The notes under the pieces are model-generated. The model was not told where the DNA came from and searched no databases. It saw only the letters and a list, made by a program, of their open reading frames with translations. Both the position numbers and the translations under genes were made by a program. A stretch of DNA of 38,159 bases from a virus, in the IMG/VR virus record IMGVR_UViG_3300033149_001184, positions 1-38,159 of that record; one strand, 5' to 3'. Numbering within the stretch: position 1 is the stretch's first letter; each line of letters opens with the position of its first letter. Below are positions 30,488 to 36,570 of this stretch, in pieces.

Positions 30488-30700
30488 TCAACCTCCCGGT
30501 CCGTTGCCCGCGTCCGCCGGGCGCTCGAACCAACTGTAGCCGCAGTTCTGACACTTGCGCTCCACCCGCTCCGGGCGCTCCTCACCCTCACGGCTTGAGG
30601 CCTCGATCCAGCGGGTGGTAATCTCTTCGCCCTTGGACTCGCACTTGCAGCACTTGGCCGCCAAGCCGCTCCAGGGCGGATCCATTTTCTTCTCGGCCAT
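30488..30700 (-). CDS. Zinc-ribbon protein, 70 aa
   Basis: CCKC and CQNCGY flank a charged linker, a classic two-knuckle ribbon. The C-terminal WFERPADAG resembles FWSERPLDAGS of the zinc ribbon at 33.6 kb, so the two are probably paralogues. Ribosome site GGGAGATAAGCA. Confidence 0.65.
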   Translation of the reverse strand: MAEKKMDPPWSGLAAKCCKCESKGEEITTRWIEASSREGEERPERVERKCQNCGYSWFERPADAGNGPGG

Positions 30701-30703
30701 TGC

Positions 30704-30772
30704 TTATCTCCCTCTTAGCTGCCGAACTATCTCCATTGTTCTACGTAACAACAGGATTTCTTCTAGCGTCAT
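30704..30772 (-). CDS. Possible micro-ORF, 22 aa
   Basis: MTLEEILLLRRTMEIVRQLR fits a single amphipathic helix. It lies between two zinc-ribbon genes with AGGA 8 bp upstream. Too short to be sure; it could be a leader or just a chance ORF. Confidence 0.3.
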   Translation of the reverse strand: MTLEEILLLRRTMEIVRQLRGR

Positions 30773-30947
30773 TTTCGATCCTCTCAACATAAATGATCCA
30801 TTCAATTGCGTCGCCCTCGAAAAAATTCGCGGAGGTAAGGCCATGACATGCGGGGCACTCATATAGCGGCGGGTCTGGAAGCTCTGTTTTGACCTCGACC
30901 CATTCATTATTTCGCTTGCAGTACGGGCAGCTAATTGGTAGTCTCAT
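30741..30947 (-). CDS. Zinc-ribbon protein, 68 aa
   Basis: CPYC near the N-terminus and CPACHG in the middle form a ribbon. The C-terminal half (FEGDAIEWIIYVERI) is strand-like. Its ATG is in the recurring GGAGGGCAGGGAATGA junction, overlapping the previous stop by 4 bp. Partner unknown. Confidence 0.65.
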   Translation of the reverse strand: MRLPISCPYCKRNNEWVEVKTELPDPPLYECPACHGLTSANFFEGDAIEWIIYVERIENDARRNPVVT

Positions 30948-31189
30948 TCCCTGCCCTCCTGCGGCCCAGACTTCGTAGATGTGCTATGATATTCTCGCCA
31001 TTCCTTTGGTGGTACCATGGTTCTTTTTAGCCATTCACCGCCTATGATTTCAGGCAGTTTTATATCCTCATCAGCATGCCCATATTGAATGACCGGAATC
31101 GCTGATATAGGCACTTCCACGATGTAAGATCCATACTGGCATTCGCCATAGGGATCAAATAGCTTAAAAAATAACCGTAGTTTTCTCAT
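30944..31189 (-). CDS. Hypothetical protein, 81 aa
   Basis: Reads MRKLRLFFKLFDPYGECQYG, then YIVEVPISAIPVIQYG. Strand-rich N-terminal half; no family. ATG 31189 has AAGGAG 6 bp upstream, which rules out the earlier in-frame start. The C-terminal EGRE is created by the next gene's ribosome site. Confidence 0.6.
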   Translation of the reverse strand: MRKLRLFFKLFDPYGECQYGSYIVEVPISAIPVIQYGHADEDIKLPEIIGGEWLKRTMVPPKEWREYHSTSTKSGPQEGRE

Positions 31190-31454
31190 GTCCTCTCCTT
31201 GTGTTCTTTGAGCAGTGCCCAAGCATTATCTTGGATCTCTTTGATTTCGCTCTCCGTTTATTGGGCCAACCACTTAGTCCATTCTCTGCGCCACATGGGC
31301 AGGTAGTTAAAAACACCCCACAGGCGCGGCAATGATATTCGTCCCAACCACTACAGTGGGGTGTGCCACAACGTCCCCACCGATAATAGTTTTCATACAA
31401 ATCCTTGTGTTTGCAGGATTCTACCTTTTTCCAGAAAGCTAAAGATTTATTCAT
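31164..31454 (-). CDS. Cys-rich zinc-binding protein, 96 aa
   Basis: Cys/His pairs CKH, CGTPHC, HCRAC and CPCG occur between residues 12 and 62, followed by a basic tail (RRAKSKRSK). Probably binds zinc and perhaps nucleic acid. ATG 31454 follows GAGGAGGGCGGGA. Its end overlaps the next gene by 26 bp. Confidence 0.6.
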   Translation of the reverse strand: MNKSLAFWKKVESCKHKDLYENYYRWGRCGTPHCSGWDEYHCRACGVFLTTCPCGAENGLSGWPNKRRAKSKRSKIMLGHCSKNTRRGHEKTTVIF

Positions 31455-31465
31455 TCCCGCCCTCC

Positions 31466-31750
31466 TCAGGTATACGTGATGCTGAGATAGTGATCTGCGC
31501 CTTTCAGCTCGCCGTCCCATTCGTCGAGCACTTCGATCTCGTTGATACACGCGTTCGCTGCAGGGCCGTCTTCCGCCGCTGAATAGCCGCGATCTGTCCA
31601 CCAGCCGCCCTCCTGATCGTTCTCGTATGCCTCACAGACAGCCCTGAGGAACCGCTCAGCATCTGCCTTGCGGGCAAACAAAGGCGACTGATATCGCCCG
31701 TGATCGTGGTCGCCGTCGAAGTAACTCATAACCACCTGATAGACTTTCAT
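31466..31750 (-). CDS. Hypothetical protein, 94 aa
   Basis: An alpha/beta fold is suggested by KVYQVVMSYFDGDHDHG, RKADAERFLRAVCEAYEN and INEIEVLDEWDG. Resembles small phage proteins of unknown function. It uses the GGAGGGCGGGGAATGA-type junction with the preceding gene. Confidence 0.6.
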   Translation of the reverse strand: MKVYQVVMSYFDGDHDHGRYQSPLFARKADAERFLRAVCEAYENDQEGGWWTDRGYSAAEDGPAANACINEIEVLDEWDGELKGADHYLSITYT

Positions 31751-31968
31751 TCCCCGCCCTCTTTATGCCCACAACGCGGACATGGCTGCGGCTCATGCCC
31801 GGTTCCGTGACACCACTGACACTCTGTTATTTCTCCCGTGCGATGATCATAAAGATCACCATCCCCGCCGCAGTGCTCGCACCAGTCCGAAGGTTCGTCT
31901 TTCTCCGGCGGGTGCGGTTCCGCGTTCGTGTAGTCCAAGATCAGCACTGGCCGTTTGTCCGATGTCAT
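31747..31968 (-). CDS. DnaJ-like zinc-finger protein, 73 aa
   Basis: CEHCGGDGD, CQWCHGTGH and CPRCG form a DnaJ-type double CxxCxGxG centre. It starts in the GGAGGGCAGGGAATGA junction and ends KEGGE, generated by the next junction. Function unknown. Confidence 0.65.
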   Translation of the reverse strand: MTSDKRPVLILDYTNAEPHPPEKDEPSDWCEHCGGDGDLYDHRTGEITECQWCHGTGHEPQPCPRCGHKEGGE

Positions 31969-32273
31969 TCCCTGCCCTCCTTACGTGCTTCGCGTGTTCG
32001 CTGCCAATAACCCTTAGCCCAGCCTGCATCTGCATAATCTTTTCGAACTGAATCAACTCGCCTGCCCTTTAGAACCGCCATCGCGGCCAGAATCCGATGC
32101 CGCTCCCATCCATACAGGGGCTGATCTGGATTTTTGTCCCTCCCGAAACAACTGGTCCAGTAATAACGGAGGAAGGCATCCAGCTCCATGGTGGCCACCT
32201 GCATTCTAGCCTTCCGCGCCCGTGCTATTTCTCGCCATTTGTAAGCCTGTCTTAATACGATCTTCCCGCTCAT
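31965..32273 (-). CDS. Hypothetical basic protein, 102 aa
   Basis: Helical and basic: YKWREIARARKARMQVATMELDAFLRYYW, then WERHRILAAMAVLKGRR. Could bind nucleic acid. ATG 32273 overlaps the previous stop by 4 bp in the GGAGGGCGGGGAATGA junction; the earlier start lies inside the upstream gene. Confidence 0.6.
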   Translation of the reverse strand: MSGKIVLRQAYKWREIARARKARMQVATMELDAFLRYYWTSCFGRDKNPDQPLYGWERHRILAAMAVLKGRRVDSVRKDYADAGWAKGYWQRTREARKEGRE

Positions 32274-32728
32274 TCCCCGCCCTCCTTTTCGTCGCTGCAT
32301 TCCTCGCAGGACACCTTCCCTGTTCCGTCACAGCGGGGACACGTTTCTCGGTGTTGCCCCGCGCTGAACGGGTGGAGGTAATCCACAGACAGGTAATCAC
32401 GCTTGCCCCCGATCAGCCGAAAAAGATGATATCCTACACCCTCACAGTCGGGACACATCACCTCTCGGTCCCCACCGCAAGCCTCGCATTCAGTCTCGCT
32501 CATTCCCCGCCCTCCGGGCATCTGATTTAGTCGTTCCCGACATTTACGGCAGATGCGTTTCGGCATCTCTGTGCTTACTCGCCCTCTGTAGGAAGCTTCT
32601 GGATATATAAGTCTACAAACTAATGTACCGCAGAAAGTGCTAGGGAAAGCCAAGTTGGCCCCAGATTCTATGGCGTGCCATATTCTCCGGTGGCCGAGTA
32701 TCCAAAGCTTTACATCCTCAACTTTCAT
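32270..32728 (-). CDS. Double zinc-finger protein, apparent in-frame fusion, 152 aa
   Basis: Residues 1-72 contain HAIESGANLAFPSTFCG and CRKCRERL, a small zinc knuckle. Residues 76-152 contain CEACGG, CPDCEGVGY, CPRCDGTGK and CEECS, a DnaJ-like centre. Met76 (ATG 32503) sits behind a complete GGAGGGCGGGGA site, the junction used between separate genes nearby. The two parts are joined without a stop, so both a fusion and a 77-aa C-terminal protein may be made. Confidence 0.6.
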   Translation of the reverse strand: MKVEDVKLWILGHRRIWHAIESGANLAFPSTFCGTLVCRLIYPEASYRGRVSTEMPKRICRKCRERLNQMPGGRGMSETECEACGGDREVMCPDCEGVGYHLFRLIGGKRDYLSVDYLHPFSAGQHRETCPRCDGTGKVSCEECSDEKEGGE

Positions 32729-33321
32729 CCTCCTCCCTCCTTGTATTTCTCCATCGCCGCCAGGAACCGGTCCACGTAGTCCTGGTTGACGTAGTTGCCG
32801 GTTGCTGTCCGGCGCGGGCTGCCAGCATTCCAGGCAGCGGCCAAGTCAACCGGGAGCATAATCCCAAATCGCCCGTCCGCCAGCCACAGCAGGTGCTTGA
32901 GGCCCCACTCGAGGTTGACCTCCGGGTCGCATAACTGCGGCAACCAGCCGTTGTAACCTCGCTCCCGCATAGTAGCTCCCATAGCCTGCATGGGGCCGAG
33001 TGAGAATCGTTGCAATGTAGTTTCCGTCTCAGGCGTACCGGGCCAGCCGTGCTCATCCATAATCTCCTGAATAAGCTTTTTCTCTGCAGGCACGGCAGGA
33101 TCGAGTGCTGCAAGCTTGTGCGGATATACCCAACGATACCCCGGCTCATGTCTCACCGCCCACGGGTTCCAGCCCGACTCCATCTCGATCAGCGCGCATA
33201 CCAGCGCGGGGTCTAGACCGGCCTCTTCTGCCCGCACGCGGGCGAGCTGCTCCAGATATTCGCGGCCGTCCAACTCGATAGCCACCCCGCCGCAGGTCGG
33301 GCAGCGCCCCAGCTTACTCAT
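32725..33321 (-). CDS. Lytic transglycosylase (SLT-like) with N-terminal zinc ribbon, 198 aa
   Basis: CPTCGG near residue 8 is half of a ribbon. The body has the SLT motifs: ALIEMESGWNPWAV with catalytic Glu in ES (about residue 46), LGPMQAMGATMRERGYNG, EVNLEWGLKHLLWL and AAWNAGSP. It cleaves peptidoglycan glycan strands, for lysis or host entry. The start at 33321 overlaps the upstream stop and follows AAGGAGCGAGAGCG. It sits among small zinc-ribbon genes rather than beside the tail genes. Confidence 0.8.
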   Translation of the reverse strand: MSKLGRCPTCGGVAIELDGREYLEQLARVRAEEAGLDPALVCALIEMESGWNPWAVRHEPGYRWVYPHKLAALDPAVPAEKKLIQEIMDEHGWPGTPETETTLQRFSLGPMQAMGATMRERGYNGWLPQLCDPEVNLEWGLKHLLWLADGRFGIMLPVDLAAAWNAGSPRRTATGNYVNQDYVDRFLAAMEKYKEGGG

Positions 33322-33539
33322 CGCTCTCGCTCCTTCCTGATTTCTCCGTAGGCCAACTCGATAATTTCCCCGAAGTGTTTTTCCAGGCCGCATTTTTGGT
33401 TATACGGTGCGGCCCAAGAACAGCTGCACGCGAGGCGATACCCGGACACCGCTGCAATTGCAACGCGCCACAGTGGCGTTTCGTAACAATATTTATGCCA
33501 TAGCGCCTCGGAAATGCGATCAACCTGAAACTCGTTCAT
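33318..33539 (-). CDS. Hypothetical protein, 73 aa
   Basis: FQVDRISEALWHKYCYE, WRVAIAAVSGYRLACSCSW and a helical end. Several Cys but no clear CxxC pair set. No family. The start follows GGCGGTGATTAGAC after the previous stop. Confidence 0.5.
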   Translation of the reverse strand: MNEFQVDRISEALWHKYCYETPLWRVAIAAVSGYRLACSCSWAAPYNQKCGLEKHFGEIIELAYGEIRKERER

Positions 33540-33541
33540 GT

Positions 33542-33799
33542 CTAATCACCGCCGTTTCTTTTGACGCTCCCGCGCCTGCGTCTAGGCTTCTTGACACTCC
33601 CAGCATCCAGCGGACGCTCGCTCCAGAAATATTTGCAGTGTGGACACATGATCAGCATGCGCTCCTCGACGGGCGGCACCCTCCACCAGAGATGACCGCT
33701 TCCGCTGTTGCCGCTATGATATTCAACCCACATGGAATCCCGATCTGCCCCGCACTTAGGGCAGCGCTGGATACTCTCAAACTCCAGTAATTTATTCAT
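33542..33799 (-). CDS. Zinc-ribbon protein, 85 aa
   Basis: CPKCGAD and CPHCKYFW define a two-knuckle ribbon; FWSERPLDAGSV matches the end of the ribbon protein at 30.5 kb. A basic tail (KKPRRRRGSVKR) suggests nucleic-acid binding. ATGA overlap with the upstream gene. Confidence 0.65.
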   Translation of the reverse strand: MNKLLEFESIQRCPKCGADRDSMWVEYHSGNSGSGHLWWRVPPVEERMLIMCPHCKYFWSERPLDAGSVKKPRRRRGSVKRNGGD

Positions 33800-34116
33800 C
33801 GCTTACCTCCGACCTGCTCTTTCCCAAGCAGGAATAATATCGCATCCGTTATCGCAGCGTGTCCGCGTGTCTGTAGATAACGCGTGACCTTGCCGGGTGA
33901 TAGATGCAGTTCTTTTGCCCACCGCTGCGCCCAGCCCCGCAGACTCATTACTTCTGTGTATGGTTGCCCTTGCGTGTCCCCCCACGGCCACGGGCGCGGT
34001 TTGGTGTGGTCGCGGAAGTGCTCGAACATGTCCCGTAAGATCATGTAATATTTAGCGCAGACATACAGCTCTTGGCGTTGACGCCTGCGCTCCTGCGTGT
34101 TGACTCGTTTCGGCAT
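33796..34116 (-). CDS. Small HTH-like protein next to the initiator, 106 aa
   Basis: The C-terminal half (LRGWAQRWAKELHLSPGKVTRYLQTRGHAAITDAILFLLG) looks like a helix-turn-helix, and the N-terminus is basic (MPKRVNTQERRRQRQ). It starts right after the initiator stop with GGAGGGGAAGTAA. It may be an accessory replication or regulatory protein. Confidence 0.55.
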   Translation of the reverse strand: MPKRVNTQERRRQRQELYVCAKYYMILRDMFEHFRDHTKPRPWPWGDTQGQPYTEVMSLRGWAQRWAKELHLSPGKVTRYLQTRGHAAITDAILFLLGKEQVGGKR

Positions 34117-34968
34117 TTACTTCCCCTCCCAGTAGTATTCTGCTTCTCCGGCCTCTATCTCCTCGAGGATTCTCAGGGCCTTGTCCGGGCGGATGATGTA
34201 GTCAAAATTCGCCCGCCAACCCCTAGCGTTCTCGCCGAGGTGGAACGGCGATTCTACGATCCACTCAAAGACTTGCCGCCACTTCTCCAGGTCTGGTAAC
34301 TCCTTTAGGCGGGCTTTGGCCGCCGTCCTGCGCTTCTCACTGATTCTCGTCACTGAGGGCAGGGCGTGCGGTGGGCAGATTTCATTCCAGAGTTTTACCA
34401 GCTCGGAAACGGGGAAAGTCGGGATCGGAGATTCCGACATAGAGTCTTTTTCTTTTTTCTTATTTCTTTTTTCTTCTTTCTTATTAGTACGGGGGACCGT
34501 TAGAGGACCGTTAGAGGACCGTTTAAGGACCATTAAAGGACCGGATTCGGGATAAGTATTTTGCTCGCCGTTGTTTATGGGGACCGTTAGAGGACCGTTA
34601 GAGGACCGTTTAAGGACCGTTGAGTGACCACCCTGTTTTTCGCTGCGACAACCGTTGTCGTCATAGCCCTTCACAGTTACCAGGATTCCGCGCCGGTGCA
34701 ACGTAGTGGTATCGATCAGACCGCTGCGTTTTAATCGATTAAGTAGACGCCGAATTACACGAATGGAAACTCCTAACCTGGCTGCCAGGCCGGAGCGAGT
34801 GGAGATGCACTGACCCGCATCTAGCTCGATACCAGTTTTAGGATCGCGCCGGGGTTTGTAGGAGGCTAAATAGTAGAGCTGAGCATAGAGCGCCCACTCG
34901 AAAAATTTCAGCTTGTAGGCATATCTAGGGAGCGGCACGTAGCCGCGAGAATTGAGGTTGTCTTCCAT
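34117..34968 (-). CDS. Replication initiator with winged-helix domain and internal origin, 283 aa
   Basis: Residues about 8-120 form a wHTH (YAYKLKFFEWALYAQLYYL, CISTRSGLAARLGVSIRVIRRLLNRLKRSGLI). Residues about 130-185 are a linker encoded by 11-bp iterons and a poly-purine tract (KKEEKRNKKKEKD). Residues about 190-283 form a conserved replication C-terminal region (KLWNEICP, RRTAAKARLKEL, GWRANFDYIIRPDKALRILEEIE). Like lambda O, it probably binds its own coding sequence to start replication. The start at 34968 follows GAGGGGGGAC; the long GC-rich upstream extension is non-coding. Confidence 0.7.
   Translation of the reverse strand: MEDNLNSRGYVPLPRYAYKLKFFEWALYAQLYYLASYKPRRDPKTGIELDAGQCISTRSGLAARLGVSIRVIRRLLNRLKRSGLIDTTTLHRRGILVTVKGYDDNGCRSEKQGGHSTVLKRSSNGPLTVPINNGEQNTYPESGPLMVLKRSSNGPLTVPRTNKKEEKRNKKKEKDSMSESPIPTFPVSELVKLWNEICPPHALPSVTRISEKRRTAAKARLKELPDLEKWRQVFEWIVESPFHLGENARGWRANFDYIIRPDKALRILEEIEAGEAEYYWEGK
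34444..34489. other. AT-rich tract beside the iterons (unwinding element candidate)
   Basis: About 46 bp of T-rich/A-rich sequence (plus strand mostly T and C) directly next to the first iteron cluster. In lambda-type origins such a tract melts first. It encodes the Lys/Glu-rich linker of the initiator. Confidence 0.6.
34495..34549. repeat. 11-bp iterons, cluster 1 (replication origin candidate)
   Basis: Five head-to-tail units start at 34495, 34506, 34517, 34528 and 34539: GACCGTTAGAG twice, then GACCGTTTAAG, GACCATTAAAG and a degenerate GACCGGATTCG. They lie inside the initiator gene beside an AT-rich tract, the lambda ori arrangement. Confidence 0.7.
34582..34629. repeat. 11-bp iterons, cluster 2 (replication origin candidate)
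   Basis: Units start at 34582, 34593, 34604 and 34615 (GACCGTTAGAG, GACCGTTAGAG, GACCGTTTAAG, GACCGTTGAGT) plus a partial at 34626. The first three repeat the order of cluster 1, so one cluster probably arose by duplication of the other. Confidence 0.7.
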
Positions 34969-34969
34969 G

Positions 34970-35045
34970 TCCCCCCTCAGTAATTCTCCACCCCCTCGAA
35001 TTGGAGAAAGGCTGACGCCCCGCGAGTTGCCAACGGCTGAGGGGG
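34970..35045 (-). promoter_or_regulatory. Leader fold that can hide the initiator ribosome site
   Basis: In the RNA, CCCCCTCAG (35045-35037) can pair for 9 bp with CTGAGGGGG (34980-34972), which contains the Shine-Dalgarno of the initiator gene. It encloses a 7-bp stem, TTCTCCA with TGGAGAA (35008-35002 with 34990-34984). The fold would block translation unless opened. Confidence 0.55.
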
Positions 35046-35118
35046 TTAGATCACGCTGACAACTGTTGTACGCCACGGCGAGATAAATATCTGACGGAGC
35101 GCCGAGCCTCGAGTACAT

Positions 35119-35147
35119 ATTATACCCCATTGTCTCCGGTGTGTAAA
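35119..35147 (-). promoter_or_regulatory. Near-consensus promoter, initiator-proximal
   Basis: TTTACA (35147-35142), a 17-bp spacer and TATAAT (35124-35119). It lies about 150 bp upstream of the initiator ATG and leaves a leader of about 145 nt. It does not carry the GCATAGYAT motif. Confidence 0.8.
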
Positions 35148-35155
35148 CTAAAATT

Positions 35156-35250
35156 CCTTGCCTCGCCTCGCCAGGCCACGCCCTGCCCGGCCGAGCTGTG
35201 CCAAGCCGCGCCACGCCCTGCCCCGCCCGGCCCAGCCTCATCTTGCTTTG
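35156..35250. repeat. CCNNG pentamer array, 19 units
   Basis: From 35156 to 35250 the plus strand is an unbroken run of 5-bp units, mostly CCNNG, with exact 5-bp phase (ccttg, cctcg, cctcg, ccagg, ccacg, ccctg and so on); the last three or four units are degenerate. It fills the space between the two promoters. It is not protein coding. Confidence 0.8.
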
Positions 35251-35251
35251 C

Positions 35252-35280
35252 ATTATACCTCATCGCCGCCAGCATGTAAA
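35252..35280 (-). promoter_or_regulatory. Near-consensus promoter, HNH-proximal
   Basis: TTTACA (35280-35275), a 17-bp spacer and TATAAT (35257-35252) inside the 3' end of the HNH gene. The TAA stop codon of that gene is part of the -10 box. Its sequence is similar over about 35 bp to the second promoter, so the two look like diverged copies. Confidence 0.75.
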
Positions 35281-35750
35281 CCAAAGTTGGTCTTGGCGAA
35301 CTCGCCGAACAGTTCACGGGCTTTCTTGTCGTAGGCCCGCGCAGCCGCCTCTTCACTATCGAAGTAGCCAAGGGGAAACTGCTTCCCGCAGTAGCGGATA
35401 TAGGCCCGCCATTTCTCCTTGTGCCTGCTGACGCCCTTGTAGCGGCTCGTTGTCTGCTCTCCCGCGTAGGTGGCTTGCTTCTCACTGTTGGCTCCGTTCT
35501 GGCTCTTGTTGCACACCCGCAAATTCGCCCGCCGGTTGTCCAGGATATCACCGTTGATGTGATCGATTACCAGGTGATTATTTGTTTCGATCCCCAAGAT
35601 CATCGATGCCAGCGAACGGAGCCTGCCCTTATAGCGTGTGTATACCCCGCCATTGCAGAGAGTCCAGGTGTGCTCTTTCAGCCGCTCAAAATCCTGCTCG
35701 TCAACGATAGCAAAAGCGTCAGCGTTGCTGATAGGTAACAGCCTACTCAT
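35253..35750 (-). CDS. HNH endonuclease with AP2 DNA-binding domain, 165 aa
   Basis: An N-terminal strand pair is followed by the HNH core (VIDHINGDILDNRRANLRV, about residues 58-78). An AP2-type DNA-binding domain follows (SRYKGVSRHKEKWRAYI, GYFDSEEAAARAYDKKA, about 95-145). These free-standing homing nucleases move between phage genomes. ATG 35750 has GGAG 7 bp upstream and an 8-bp overlap (ATGAGTAG) with the previous stop; the longer upstream start is not supported. Confidence 0.85.
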   Translation of the reverse strand: MSRLLPISNADAFAIVDEQDFERLKEHTWTLCNGGVYTRYKGRLRSLASMILGIETNNHLVIDHINGDILDNRRANLRVCNKSQNGANSEKQATYAGEQTTSRYKGVSRHKEKWRAYIRYCGKQFPLGYFDSEEAAARAYDKKARELFGEFAKTNFGLHAGGDEV

Positions 35751-36009
35751 CGCCTTCTCCTTTGTATTTCTGTAGCACCGCCTTCGCCTTTTCATGCACC
35801 TCATCGAGCGTGCGCACTACCTCAGACGGCGCATAGCCCGCCAGTTCAGTTAGCGCCTGATCCAGCGCCTCCGTTGTCCGCTCCAGTTTCTCCATCGCCT
35901 GCCTATAGCTCTTAAGCAGGCGGCGGGCCTTATCAGAGGGAGGTATGCCATGATTAAAAACACACTCCGCCCACTCCTCGTATAAGCGCAATTCAGCCTT
36001 GGTGATCAT
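35743..36009 (-). CDS. Helical protein, 88 aa, TTEALD paralogue
   Basis: KLERTTEALDQALTEL and EKAKAVLQKYK match the protein at 30216-30485. Helical throughout; function unknown. ATG 36009 has GGGAAGGTG upstream. Its end forms the ribosome site of the HNH gene. Confidence 0.6.
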   Translation of the reverse strand: MITKAELRLYEEWAECVFNHGIPPSDKARRLLKSYRQAMEKLERTTEALDQALTELAGYAPSEVVRTLDEVHEKAKAVLQKYKGEGDE

Positions 36010-36018
36010 CACCTTCCC

Positions 36019-36561
36019 TCACTTGTATCTCAGGTGCTCGCCTTGGTGTAGGTGCGCGCCGGGAATCTCTTTGCCGGACTTCAGTGCATCCGCCATCGCC
36101 TTCTTGTCGATCCGCAACTTGGCGGCGTCACGTTCCCATGAGCTAAGTTCCTTCCACGGCTTTTCTATCTGGCCGTAGAGATAGTCGGCGGGTAGCTTAG
36201 TCTCATCATCGATTACGACAGACGGTGCGCTATTTTGCCTCCAAACCCCGAAGTGCTCGGTATCCAGTTTCTTCACGCCAGCCGCTTCCATGCTGCCGCG
36301 CACGTATTCCTTCAGCCGCGCTGCGGAGCGCTTCAACACTTCCGCCCGCACAGACAGTCGCGCAGCCTCCCCAGCGAACTTCACCGCATCCGCCAGTTGG
36401 TCCTGCGCGAAGGCGAGTATCTGATCGATCTTGGTGGAGAAGTCCCCAGTTACGGAGTCCAGTGCGGCCTCCAATTCTTCAGTCAGTTCCCCATAATTGT
36501 CTTCCACTTGTAGCAGAAGTAATTGCAGGTCCGCGGTTATCTCGTATAATGCCCTTGCCAT
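36019..36561 (-). CDS. Gp157-like protein (Siphovirus Gp157 family), 180 aa
   Basis: Matches the Gp157 pattern: an N-terminal acidic coiled coil (ADLQLLLLQVEDNYGELTEELEAALDS), KIDQILAFAQDQLADA, LKRSAARLKEYVRGSMEAAGVKKLDT, FGVWRQNSAPSVV and LPADYL. Family members lie near recombination genes; one from a Streptococcus thermophilus phage was linked to phage resistance. Ribosome site AGGAGGCGAAA. It follows the annealing protein, the usual neighbour. Confidence 0.8.
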   Translation of the reverse strand: MARALYEITADLQLLLLQVEDNYGELTEELEAALDSVTGDFSTKIDQILAFAQDQLADAVKFAGEAARLSVRAEVLKRSAARLKEYVRGSMEAAGVKKLDTEHFGVWRQNSAPSVVIDDETKLPADYLYGQIEKPWKELSSWERDAAKLRIDKKAMADALKSGKEIPGAHLHQGEHLRYK

Positions 36562-36570
36562 TTTCGCCTC

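Noticed and set aside
34495-34629. CRISPR array
   Set aside because: The repeats are 11 bp, directly abutting with no spacers, and inside a coding region; they fit iterons.
34969-35253. N-terminal extension of the initiator through the pentamer array
   Set aside because: The extra residues are a translation of a 5-bp repeat and of two promoters; ATG 34968 has its own strong ribosome site.
35120-35551. 143-codon ORF overlapping the HNH gene in another frame
   Set aside because: Shadow of the HNH gene and of the repeat; low-complexity Arg/Gly-rich product and no start signal. Its end does reveal the duplicated promoter sequence.
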